The position numbers and the translations under genes are program-made. A stretch of DNA of 64,000 nt from Duganella flavida. Its GTDB lineage: Bacteria; Pseudomonadota; Gammaproteobacteria; Burkholderiales; Burkholderiaceae_D. The notes beneath the pieces are model-generated. The model searched no databases. It was not told where the DNA came from and worked only from the letters and a program-made list of their open reading frames with translations. The stretch spans positions 1 through 64,000 of the forward strand of contig NZ_WWCN01000024.1 in assembly GCF_009857445.1 (NCBI RefSeq). Direction: 5' to 3'. Each line of letters opens with the position of its first letter. The first letter of the stretch is position 1. Of this stretch, positions 44,071 through 51,889 are shown piece after piece.

Positions 44071-44099
44071 CCGGCCAGCTAAATTACAGAGCTGGCCGG
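44071..44099 (-). terminator. Hairpin after PstS-like gene 3
   Basis: CCGGCCAGCT (44071-44080) and AGCTGGCCGG (44090-44099) form a perfect 10-bp stem, 52 bases past the stop at 44151. The T-run is absent. Confidence 0.55.
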
Positions 44100-44150
44100 T
44101 GCTCAACAATTTTTGTGGGATTGACCCAGCGCGTTGTGGCTGCGCTCCTG

Positions 44151-44561
44151 TTAAGGCACAGTGAGAATCACTTTGACGGTGTCATCGACTTGCGACTTCT
44201 CGATGTAGCCGATGGCACTGACATCGGCCGCCACAGCCTTTTTCACTTCCGCGCTGGAGCCCAGCTCCTTGGGTGCCGCCCCCTTGCCAGTAAAGACGAG
44301 CTTCGACCAGATCGCCTTTACTTGTGTGCTGTCCTTGTCCAGCACCTTTTTGTAGAACTCATTGCGCAGCGGTCCATCGACGTGTTCCACGGGGGTAAAT
44401 AGCGCGGATTTTCCGAGAAAGAACTGGCCTGCCTGTTCGCTGAACATGCGCGTTGCCGGATTCTTCGGATTGACGATCACTACGATTTCTGTCGCGAATG
44501 CAGGGGCTGCGGCGATGTAGAAGCCTGCTGCCAGCAGCAATTTACCGATAGTCATTTTCAT
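44151..44561 (-). CDS. Small PstS-like periplasmic substrate-binding protein, copy 3
   Basis: 136 aa with a signal peptide (MKMTIGKLLLAAGFYIAAAP). It is almost collinear with copy 2 and carries the same NPKNPATRMF, HVDGPLRNEFYKK and AIGYIEKSQVDDTVKVIL segments. It follows porin 3 by 11 bases. Unlike copies 1 and 2 it is not followed by a sensor gene but by a hairpin, so the module is porin plus binding protein only. Confidence 0.8.
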   Translation of the reverse strand: MKMTIGKLLLAAGFYIAAAPAFATEIVVIVNPKNPATRMFSEQAGQFFLGKSALFTPVEHVDGPLRNEFYKKVLDKDSTQVKAIWSKLVFTGKGAAPKELGSSAEVKKAVAADVSAIGYIEKSQVDDTVKVILTVP

Positions 44562-44572
44562 GCTGGCTCTCC

Positions 44573-45772
44573 TTAGAAGACGAAGTCAATGGCTGCGGAA
44601 TAGACGTTCACCGTGCTGCCCGCGAAACCAGGTTTCGGATTCAGGAAGTAGCCGGCGCCGTCACGCGTCTTAATGCGGTCCATCTGCATTTTGAACGCCA
44701 GCGACTTGTAGAAATCCCAGCGGACGCCGATGGCGTTGGTCGATTGCAGTCCTGTTTTGATTGCTCCGTTTGCACCGGCGCTTAGGCCGGCCAGTGGGCC
44801 AGAGGTCGGTAGTTCTGCGAAGTCGCGGAGGCTGTCCTGTTTTGCGTCACCATGCCAAACGTATGGCACGAATTTTCCAATGCGATAGCCCATCATGACG
44901 TACCACGAGCTCGTGTCCGGGACCACTCGCGACTCAGTCTTTCGCTTGGCATATTCGGCCTGGCCGACGATGTTGTTGTAGTCCATCGCAATACCAGCAG
45001 AGTTAAACGTGCCCTTGATTTTGGTCAGAGGCATTTGGCTGGCAGCAGAACCGAAGCCAATCTGGTTCAATGCCGCTACAAGACCGTTAAGCCCACTGTC
45101 GTAAATACCGAAGGTGGTATCTACATGTCCGAGTCGGTAGGTGAAAGGACCATTCTCGACCACCAATTGGGTCGAAATTATTGGCCTGAAATCGACGTAG
45201 TAGTTCCCCGGTGCGCGTATCTTGACGCGGCCAATCTGCGCCTGTGCTGAAACGGTGGTGTCGCCGAAGCTATGCTGATACAAGACATCGCCGCCGTCAG
45301 CGCTGCTCACCCCAACCTGCGCGTACAACTCATTCGGCGGGCGAAGCATGATGCTGGCGTAGCCGACGTTGCGCACGTCGGAGATCATGTAGATAGGCAG
45401 GCCGACGCGGCCGAGGCGAACGGAGAAGTCGTCATTTAGCTTGACCTTAGCGAAAGCCCATGCCAACTCCGCGCCGTAGACGTCGTTGGGACCATTCTTG
45501 CGCACGACCCCTTGCGCGGTAAGGGAAATCGTGTCGCTCCATTTTGCCGTGACCTGGATACCGAAGTTCGAATCGACCCCGGTACGAATGTCTTTGCCAA
45601 CGCCTGCGGCCTGATCGACGCGGCTAAATTCTGCTTGGTCAGAATTGGTCGTGGTCAGAGCCCCTGTGCCGAAGCCGCTGATCGTGATCGGAATGCCATC
45701 CTGCGCTTGAGCGGTTAAGGCAAAGGCGTTGAGGACTGCGAAAGCCGATATCGCGAGCTTGGGTCGTTTCAT
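44573..45772 (-). CDS. Outer-membrane porin-like protein, copy 3
   Basis: 399 aa beta-barrel protein with signal peptide (cleavage after AQA) and terminal Phe (AAIDFVF). Similarity to porin 2 extends over the full length in both protein and DNA, so the two porin/binding-protein units arose by a recent tandem duplication of about 1.8 kb. Differences cluster in putative loops (for example VSSADGGDVLY against VNETQGGDILY). Different loop sequences would suit different solutes, but that is inference. Confidence 0.82.
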   Translation of the reverse strand: MKRPKLAISAFAVLNAFALTAQAQDGIPITISGFGTGALTTTNSDQAEFSRVDQAAGVGKDIRTGVDSNFGIQVTAKWSDTISLTAQGVVRKNGPNDVYGAELAWAFAKVKLNDDFSVRLGRVGLPIYMISDVRNVGYASIMLRPPNELYAQVGVSSADGGDVLYQHSFGDTTVSAQAQIGRVKIRAPGNYYVDFRPIISTQLVVENGPFTYRLGHVDTTFGIYDSGLNGLVAALNQIGFGSAASQMPLTKIKGTFNSAGIAMDYNNIVGQAEYAKRKTESRVVPDTSSWYVMMGYRIGKFVPYVWHGDAKQDSLRDFAELPTSGPLAGLSAGANGAIKTGLQSTNAIGVRWDFYKSLAFKMQMDRIKTRDGAGYFLNPKPGFAGSTVNVYSAAIDFVF

Positions 45773-45934
45773 TGTGTGTGTCTCCAGTGGTTGGTGGCGT
45801 CTGTTTTTTCGGGACGTTGCGCCATTACTTTGTGCGGCCCGGTAATGTGAATCTGAGGTGTTCTATTTATTGCCGATCTCGTGATAGCTTCTGGCGTCGC
45901 TGCAAGTCTTTTTGCTAGCGCATGCTTACACTCG

Positions 45935-46258
45935 TTACCTAAGCGGAGAGCTTGCCGAAGGTGCTAAGATCGTCGACTCAACACCCAAGATTTCCGTAGC
46001 ATCGAAGTCCCTTACGTCCTCTGCGAACTCCGGGCTGTGCATGTACCTACTTCCGACTTCCTCGACGTCTGCCCAGGCTGGATAGGAGACCAGCATGTGG
46101 AGTCGTGGCTTCTTATCGCTGATAGCAGTCCAGAATCCGTGCGCCTCAATTTCAAACAGCGGGAAGCTGTTCAGATGGCGGGGGCAAATCACTTCCCTAT
46201 AGAATGCGAGTGCCTGCGGGGAGCGCAGCGTGTACACGCGAAGTTCGAAGATTCGCAT
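45935..46258 (-). CDS. NIPSNAP family protein
   Basis: 107 aa. It begins with the family pattern RIFELRVYTLRSPQALAFYRE and continues with a dimeric alpha-beta barrel (LHMLVSYPAWADVEEVGSRY). Family members are often encoded near catabolic genes and resemble small monooxygenases, but no activity is established for most. It stands on the same strand as the DoxX gene upstream, 202 bases away. Confidence 0.75.
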   Translation of the reverse strand: MRIFELRVYTLRSPQALAFYREVICPRHLNSFPLFEIEAHGFWTAISDKKPRLHMLVSYPAWADVEEVGSRYMHSPEFAEDVRDFDATEILGVESTILAPSASSPLR

Positions 46259-46460
46259 TGTCGTTTCCTTTGGGGTGAGAGCCGGTCATCAGCCTGTAGG
46301 CCGGTCAGCATGGCGAATTGATGCTGACTAGCGTTGCAAGAGATAGACTTCCACCGATATTCCTCAGTCCGCAGCGTGTGCGGCCGAGCAGATTGAAAAC
46401 GGATCGCAGGGATTTCGCCAGGCCCTACGAAGTAACGATGCACGCAGTGATCGAGCGCCC

Positions 46461-46802
46461 CTAAGCTATAGCCTGGTGGATAACGACATCCACTAGAATC
46501 AGTGCGAGAATGCCCACCGCCGGCATGACCTGCGTGATTCGCTCGCGCCATTTCAAAAGCGTCCCCAGCGCCACGAGCATCAGAAGTGACAGTCCAACAA
46601 GCGCGATAGAACGGGTGGCGGGGAACAGTAAGAGCGTCGCCCCCGCGATTTCCAGGCCTGCAGTCAGAATGCGCGACCCTCTTGGGTACCCCCAGCGCTG
46701 AAAGCTGGTCTCGGCGCCGCCGACATTGAAGAGGTTGGCCAGGCCGGCGCCGGCAAATGCTAACGCCGTGATGCCGTTTATTGCGAATGCGGCAATATCC
46801 AT
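46461..46802 (-). CDS. DoxX-like membrane protein
   Basis: 113 aa with four hydrophobic segments ([54 protein letters not shown] and [17 protein letters not shown]). The size and layout fit the DoxX/DoxD-like family, an inner-membrane group of unsettled role often linked to redox or quinone chemistry. I use the ATG at 46802, since longer in-frame starts add an Arg-rich hydrophilic leader. It is divergent from the TetR gene at 46984, and operator-like repeats lie between. Confidence 0.7.
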   Translation of the reverse strand: MDIAAFAINGITALAFAGAGLANLFNVGGAETSFQRWGYPRGSRILTAGLEIAGATLLLFPATRSIALVGLSLLMLVALGTLLKWRERITQVMPAVGILALILVDVVIHQAIA

Positions 46803-46930
46803 CACAGCACCCCGCCTTGCGCGGGAGCGGCGCGCATCTGCCAAAAAACCTCGTGCCCCTGCATAATGTAGGCAAACTGACAGCCTAAATCGACGGTAGT
46901 GCGCATATCGGACCTCAGTTGCGTTCAGAC

Positions 46931-46948
46931 GATACGAAAGCATACCGC
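46931..46948 (+). promoter_or_regulatory. Operator-like repeat 1 for the TetR at 46984
   Basis: GATACGAAAGCATACCGC, the first of two direct copies 35 bases apart in the DoxX/TetR intergenic region. It could govern both genes. Confidence 0.6.
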
Positions 46949-46965
46949 ATGAGTTCTAACTATAC

Positions 46966-46983
46966 AATACGAAAGTGTATCGC
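46966..46983 (+). promoter_or_regulatory. Operator-like repeat 2 for the TetR at 46984
   Basis: AATACGAAAGTGTATCGC ends exactly at the ATG of the TetR gene, so bound protein would block its own expression. It is also an inverted repeat (ATAC/GTAT). Confidence 0.65.
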
Positions 46984-47625
46984 ATGAGCAACACAGGTTC
47001 TAGGAAGTGGCGCGAGGATGATCCGCGCAGAATACGTATGGGAGAGAAGCGCGCTGAGATTCTGAATGCTGCACGGCCCATCCTGCTAAGGGATGGCTTG
47101 GGTGGGACTTCGCTTGACCGTGTGGCGGCCGAAGGGAAAATATCCAAAATGACCCTTTATCGGCACTTTTCCAGCAAGGAAGCGCTGTTCGAAGGGCTCG
47201 TCATGTCCATGTGCGAGTACATTCGCATTGGCCTTGAAAACGCTCCGCTGGCAGACATAAATTTGCCTGCCGAAAAACGGCTCAGAGAGGAGCTGCATGC
47301 TTTTGCATTTGCGCTTATTCAGCCTGACGCGTTGGCGCTTTACCGAGTGATCGTTTCGGACGGATGGCGAATTCCCAATCTCTCCAGCGTCTTCGAGCAG
47401 ACTGGCATGCGCTTAATTAGAAAGCGGATATCGGACTTGCTTGAATTCGGTGGAGTGGCGGCGGATAGAAGAGGCCAAATTGCGGGCGAGGTTGTCGCAT
47501 TGACGCTAGGCGATGCGTACCAACGTGCTATTTTGGGTATCGCCCAGGAAAATGACCGTGAGGTGTTTGAACAGCAGATTGAGGTCGCCATTGCTCACGC
47601 GTTTCAAGGGCTTGGTTCGGTTTGA
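46984..47625 (+). CDS. TetR/AcrR family regulator
   Basis: 213 aa. The HTH lies in EILNAARPILLRDGLGGTSL and AAEGKISKMTLYRHFSSKEALFEGL, which is the TetR signature. The C-terminal half has the RLREELHAFAFALIQPDALALYRVI helix typical of AefR-like C-terminal domains. The ATG at 46984 follows the second repeat; a GTG at 46975 is possible but would lie inside it. A matching site near 37.9 kb suggests a wider regulon that includes the porin 1 and SBP genes. Confidence 0.87.
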   Translation: MSNTGSRKWREDDPRRIRMGEKRAEILNAARPILLRDGLGGTSLDRVAAEGKISKMTLYRHFSSKEALFEGLVMSMCEYIRIGLENAPLADINLPAEKRLREELHAFAFALIQPDALALYRVIVSDGWRIPNLSSVFEQTGMRLIRKRISDLLEFGGVAADRRGQIAGEVVALTLGDAYQRAILGIAQENDREVFEQQIEVAIAHAFQGLGSV

Positions 47626-47644
47626 TCTGACAGTTGCCAGATCA
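47623..47644 (+). terminator. Possible terminator of the TetR gene
   Basis: TGATCTG (47623-47629) pairs with CAGATCA (47638-47644), followed by AATTTT after six bases. The stem includes the stop codon. Confidence 0.4.
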
Positions 47645-47787
47645 GTTAGAATTTTCCAGGAGCCGCCATTCACTAATGTTAGACCTTCGGGATGACCATT
47701 TGGAAGTCAGGGCGCGTGAGATAGTGAAACTTGCATCGAGCGTTTAAGAGATGCGTCATTGCAGGACTCAAAATAAAGCAGGTGGGA

Positions 47788-48702
47788 ATGACAAACTACA
47801 TTCCGAGGCCAGGTAGGCAAACAGGGCAAACAATCAGCTGGTTTACTCCGACAACGGAATTTTCCAATGTGTGCTGCGTCTACTGTGGCGTTACCTTGCA
47901 TGGACCTTGTGCTCCGGAGTCGGACAAGGAGCACCTCGTTGCTAGGAACTTTGTACCGACTGGAACGATGAAAAGCCCAGCGTTCAATTTCATCTTTCGA
48001 GCATGTCGCGTATGCAATTCCCGTAAAGCTGACGCAGAACGGCACGTTTCGAGCGTGACGTTATTCAATTCACCTAGCCGCTTCGAGAGTGCTCACGTTA
48101 ACGAGATCGCACTTCGAAAAGGGAAGAGCGATTTTCACCCAAATAAAAAGGGCGTCCTAGTGCAGGATGCGCACGAAAATCTGACTATTCGCGGCGCATT
48201 CGGCCCCATGTCCGTTAGCTTCGGAATGGTGGGGCCGCCTCGTTTGGATATTCACAAGACAGGCGAGCTTGCATTTAGCCATATACAAGGCTTGTTCGCG
48301 CTTATTTGTACGGAGGACTATCAAGACCCGCTAAAAATGCGCTTGCTCCCCCAGGAGCAGTTCATCTGGTACGACTGGTACACATACAGCGACTGGGGCA
48401 ATCCCCAGGCGGTGGAAATCGCGAAGAGAGTCAATAGTTGGGAATGCCTGGCAAATATTGACTCAGCCGAAGGCTACTTTAAGGCTACGTTACGTCAAAG
48501 TGACGAAGGCTTGTTCTGGGCACTGGAATGGAATCAGTACTTAAGGCTTGTAGGCGGTATTAGTTTATCGCGTATGTCGGTTTTTGAAGGGCTACCGGAT
48601 GAAGGATGGATGGCAACACCGGAGGGACGAATGCGGCAAAACATACCGCACGATACCGATTCCGATCAACTATTTTCGGGAGTTGTCTCTCAGTCTGAAT
48701 GA
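47788..48702 (+). CDS. HNH-type nuclease-like protein
   Basis: 304 aa. A zinc-finger/HNH core is seen at residues about 28-85: CCVYCG, then DKEHLVARNFVPTG and ACRVCNSRKADAERHVS. The CxxC pairs, the His of KEHL and the Asn of CNSRKAD fit HNH nucleases. The remaining 200 residues are unrecognised and have many aromatic residues (FIWYDWYTYSDWG). The start is the ATG at 47788, behind AGGTGGGA. It stands alone and could be a restriction or defence nuclease. Confidence 0.65.
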   Translation: MTNYIPRPGRQTGQTISWFTPTTEFSNVCCVYCGVTLHGPCAPESDKEHLVARNFVPTGTMKSPAFNFIFRACRVCNSRKADAERHVSSVTLFNSPSRFESAHVNEIALRKGKSDFHPNKKGVLVQDAHENLTIRGAFGPMSVSFGMVGPPRLDIHKTGELAFSHIQGLFALICTEDYQDPLKMRLLPQEQFIWYDWYTYSDWGNPQAVEIAKRVNSWECLANIDSAEGYFKATLRQSDEGLFWALEWNQYLRLVGGISLSRMSVFEGLPDEGWMATPEGRMRQNIPHDTDSDQLFSGVVSQSE

Positions 48703-48809
48703 TCCGAGAGCTTTCTCACACTGGGGATAAGCCAGCGCGGCTTGCGCTTGTGTCGTCCCACATCCAGTGGAGAGCGAGCTCACGCCACCATGCAAATTGC
48801 ACCTTCGAA

Positions 48810-49853
48810 TCAGATGTATTTATTGTTTTCCGCCGATGGCGGCATGATCCGAAGATGACTCCGCTGAATAGGGAAAATTTGGCCGTGATCGAAGGCGTTC
48901 GCTAGAACCTTGACCAGTCCCTCGGCTACTTCTGTTTGCTGCAAATAGGATTCCAGCTTGGGCAGCAGAACCTGGCTGCTCGGTATGGACTTTTTATCGT
49001 AGACAGCGAAAGCCGCGCGTGCGGATGCGCCGGTGAGAAGCAGAGCGAGCAGCTGAATGGACTCTTGCTCCATCTCATTAAAAAACATCGTCTGCCTCAC
49101 AGCAGAATCGGGCGGGTACATATCATCCAATGGTGTAGGGCGAAACCGGAGATTGTCGTTGTATTCGACTAGCGGTATGTCGTGCTTAAGCTGATTGGCC
49201 CAGTCGTCGTGGCTTAACCGGACAAAGTCTTTCGGATACGACACCTTGAGATTGTCATACAGAAGAGTGGCGAGATAACGAGTGTTGAGTACGGCTCCCT
49301 GGTGGATGGCGCGCACCTGCAGTTCTAATCCGAAGGATAATAAGGAGCTTAGGACATGGCTACGATCTTCGTTGGATGGCGCGGCACCCCTTGGCTTGTT
49401 GGCGGCACGCATACGGTATTGGAACCATTTGCTTTCCTGCCCAGCCAGTTGCATCGTCGATAGGTACTGAAGATTGGTTGCGGCCCGATGAAACGTCTCC
49501 GGGCTTTTGATGTCCTTCGTCGCGAACCGCCACCATGGTAGCTCGTCTTCCAGGTTGCGCACTGTTGCACTGTCGTCGACGACATCGAGACTGGCGCTGC
49601 AAGAAAGTAGCGAGAGTATCTGCATCTGATTAGGGCTGTAGCCCAAGTCGTTAGCATCTTTCGTAGCGTCAATTGCCACGCTCATCGCCAATCGAAATGC
49701 ACTTTTCTTGGCGCCCTCCAACCTCGCTGTCAATCCGGCTTCATCTCCGAACGCCCTCAAATGATACAGTTCTGCAGAGATGGCGTGGCACTCGGCGATA
49801 TCCATGACGTTGAATGCCTTATCTGGCGAGAACACTTTGGTATTGGCCGGCAA
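48810..49853 (-). CDS. Hypothetical protein, third gene of a metallopeptidase operon
   Basis: 347 aa, soluble and helical, not recognised. It includes AISAELYHLRAFGDEAG, a segment LSLLSCSASLDVVDD, and LEDELPWWRFATKD, with a long helical C-terminal half (AVRQTMFFNEMEQESIQLLA). It follows the HExxH protein gene by 12 bases on the same strand, so the two are surely co-transcribed. No enzymatic motif is evident. Possible roles are a substrate, a partner or an inhibitor for the metallopeptidase. Confidence 0.6.
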   Translation of the reverse strand: MPANTKVFSPDKAFNVMDIAECHAISAELYHLRAFGDEAGLTARLEGAKKSAFRLAMSVAIDATKDANDLGYSPNQMQILSLLSCSASLDVVDDSATVRNLEDELPWWRFATKDIKSPETFHRAATNLQYLSTMQLAGQESKWFQYRMRAANKPRGAAPSNEDRSHVLSSLLSFGLELQVRAIHQGAVLNTRYLATLLYDNLKVSYPKDFVRLSHDDWANQLKHDIPLVEYNDNLRFRPTPLDDMYPPDSAVRQTMFFNEMEQESIQLLALLLTGASARAAFAVYDKKSIPSSQVLLPKLESYLQQTEVAEGLVKVLANAFDHGQIFPIQRSHLRIMPPSAENNKYI

Positions 49854-49865
49854 ACGGGTAGTCCA

Positions 49866-50468
49866 TCATGTCCGCACGAGTGAGCAGTCGCACCGGTCCA
49901 TCAGGTATGCGTAAGACGAATTCATCAAGTTGACCAGTTCTCCCATCGTCAACTCGGAATATTTCGTCGCTGCGCCGTTTCCGAAGAAAATTGCACGTAA
50001 CTGTATGAGTTTTTCCAAGGCCTCAATGGTGTGAATGACGTAAGCTTTCGTCTGCGCCGACTGCGGATCGACATCAGCGCGGAAGGCGCCTTTCCACGTC
50101 ACGCGATTGAAGAAAGAGCGAGGGGACTGAAACTCCGGAAAGTGCCCGCTAGCTTCCTTGTATTTTTTCAATACAAAGAGGATGTCCCTGAAAATTGTCT
50201 GGTTTAACCTCCAATTAAAGACACCAGCTGGGGTCGAGTACATCAGGGCGTGATGGGCCAGCTCGTGCTGTTCTAGCAGGTAAGCTTTTTTCTCCGTTGG
50301 GTCACACTGTGCCCATGCCGACGAAAAGGTGGAGAGCAGACCGCCGGTCAGTTTCTTATCTAGGTGCTTCGACAGTGAAAAATCATGTCGCACCGAGGCG
50401 GCAAGAAAGGAAATGTCATAGGTCCCATGTGCATCTGACCAAAGTAGGTCAGAGTCCGGAGAGGTCAT
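49866..50468 (-). CDS. Putative metallopeptidase with HELAH motif
   Basis: 200 aa. The motif EQHELAHHALM gives a zinc-binding HExxH at H68-E69-x2-H72. The third ligand is not obvious. The rest is helical with RDILFVLKKYKEASGHFPEF and a TIEALEKLIQLRAIFFGNG segment. It starts with an ATG that overlaps the end of the upstream 114-aa gene by 20 bases. A peptidase role is inferred from the motif only, since single HExxH motifs also arise by chance. Confidence 0.55.
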   Translation of the reverse strand: MTSPDSDLLWSDAHGTYDISFLAASVRHDFSLSKHLDKKLTGGLLSTFSSAWAQCDPTEKKAYLLEQHELAHHALMYSTPAGVFNWRLNQTIFRDILFVLKKYKEASGHFPEFQSPRSFFNRVTWKGAFRADVDPQSAQTKAYVIHTIEALEKLIQLRAIFFGNGAATKYSELTMGELVNLMNSSYAYLMDRCDCSLVRT

Positions 50469-50793
50469 GGGTGAGTTCCTTCACTTGGGCGCTAGTGAGT
50501 TTACCGGTCACGGTGATCGTCCGATCGCCATTCATTACTGTGACTGATTGCTCCGGTGCCCGCTGACTGATAATTTCCTTTACCAGTCCCAAAAAGGCTG
50601 CAATTGCCTCGAGGCCGCCATTTTGCATAAAACTTAGCAAAAGCGTCAACGTTTCGCTGTCCTGGTTGAGCGCCCGGTTTGGCAGGGCGACATCAAATGT
50701 GCGAGCCCCAATTTCGGTGCCTTCCAACGCCGTAGCGAACTGGGCACACGAGAGAGTGTCGAGGAAAACTAGTTTGACTGAGATCTGTTCCAT
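50449..50793 (-). CDS. Small protein resembling an effector-associated component (EACC1-like)
   Basis: 114 aa. The layout is a polar N-terminal half, a hydrophobic helix GLEAIAAFLGLVKEIIS and a C-terminal beta-hairpin VTVMNGDRTITVTGKL followed by a final helix. This matches the general shape of EACC1-type adaptor proteins of predicted bacterial conflict systems, which accompany peptidase effectors. I cannot confirm it without a profile search. It is first in an operon with an HExxH protein and a 347-aa protein, which is what prompts the suggestion. Confidence 0.5.
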   Translation of the reverse strand: MEQISVKLVFLDTLSCAQFATALEGTEIGARTFDVALPNRALNQDSETLTLLLSFMQNGGLEAIAAFLGLVKEIISQRAPEQSVTVMNGDRTITVTGKLTSAQVKELTHDLSGL

Positions 50794-51068
50794 AGCGGAT
50801 ATCCATTATTTAAAATGAAATACAAACTAGCATTACTTTCTCAGTTCCACAAGTGGTGAAGCGGATTATTTGGTCTCTAGGGCAGCGGTTGAAAATAGTT
50901 GATTCAGACACTCGCTCCTCGGCAATACACTCCTGTTTGGTGTCCAGCTGGCGCTTGCTCGTTCTTTGTACAGTATGGGCCTGTGGGGCGTTGGCATGCG
51001 GAACCCTAAGATAGAGCTTGTTTCAAGTGCGTTGCGATGTAGAATAGTTCAACACACTGGAGATCATC

Positions 51069-51827
51069 ATGCACCGCGTTGTCTTTGCCTTCACTTTGGC
51101 GCTTTTGCTGAGCGGTCAGGCCGGCGCAGTTACCATGCACATCTGTACGGGGGAGACGCCGCCATATAGCACCGGCGCTGCTAGCGGCACTGCCGATCGC
51201 TTGATATTGCAAGCAGCAAAGGAAGTGGGGCTCACTATCGAGTACCACAGCGCACCTCTTGCACGCTGTCGGGAGGAGATCCGCCTCAATTTGTCCGATG
51301 GCTTCCCCGCCGCACCATATTCGAAGTTGAGCTCCGGGTACTGCGTTTTCCCTATGAAGGGTAGCGACCCCGATATTGAACGCGCTGTTTTGATTCGGAG
51401 GACGTTAGTGTTTCGCCGTATCGGTAGCAAGGCGGAATGGAGCGGCACCGAATTCTCCGAACTGACCACGCCTGTGCTGGTGCAGTTCGGCGCCTACCTG
51501 CAACGAGACAATTTGAAGGCGATTGGTGCTCAGGTAGACGATAGCGGTAGGTCCGTGGAAGTCAATTTCGCCAAGATGTTGGCTGGACGTGCCGACCTCG
51601 CGGTGGCGCCGGAGCAGAGCGGACTCGCCATGCTTGAGGCACCGTCGTATGCTGGCAAGATTGAAGCACTTCCAATTCCATTCAGTAACCAGGCCTACTA
51701 CCTGATCGTATCTAAGCGCTTCTACGAGGCTAACTCAGAACTGATGCAGAAGCTCTGGGACGCCATGGGGCGTATTCGACGCTCCCAAGAGCAGATAGCT
51801 CAGCGGAAAACCACGCGCAGGCGGTGA
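51069..51827 (+). CDS. SBP_bac_3-like periplasmic protein, copy A
   Basis: 252 aa with a signal peptide (MHRVVFAFTLALLLSGQAGA). It reads as the amino-acid-binding-protein fold: CTGETPPYSTGAASGTADRL, KEVGLTIEYHSAPLARC, and a C-terminal RFYEANSELMQKLWDAMGRI. A nearly equal protein is encoded at 52951, including a shared FPMKGSDPDIERAVLIRRTL-type segment. No transporter genes adjoin it. The promoter-proximal GTAGAATAGTTC is also shared with the second copy. The role is probably ligand sensing or scavenging; unproven. Confidence 0.75.
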   Translation: MHRVVFAFTLALLLSGQAGAVTMHICTGETPPYSTGAASGTADRLILQAAKEVGLTIEYHSAPLARCREEIRLNLSDGFPAAPYSKLSSGYCVFPMKGSDPDIERAVLIRRTLVFRRIGSKAEWSGTEFSELTTPVLVQFGAYLQRDNLKAIGAQVDDSGRSVEVNFAKMLAGRADLAVAPEQSGLAMLEAPSYAGKIEALPIPFSNQAYYLIVSKRFYEANSELMQKLWDAMGRIRRSQEQIAQRKTTRRR

Positions 51828-51889
51828 GCTTTGATTTAGGAACTCCATTGGCAAGCCTTGTACTTTGGAGTGATATTCGTTGATCGCAT

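Noticed and set aside
36025-44561. The small PstS-like proteins as part of a Pst phosphate transporter
   Set aside because: They are half the normal length and no pstC, pstA, pstB or phoU gene is present in the window.
46189-46875. 228-codon minus-strand frame over the DoxX region
   Set aside because: Arg/Cys/His-rich composition; the DoxX frame on the same strand has proper membrane segments and a plausible start.
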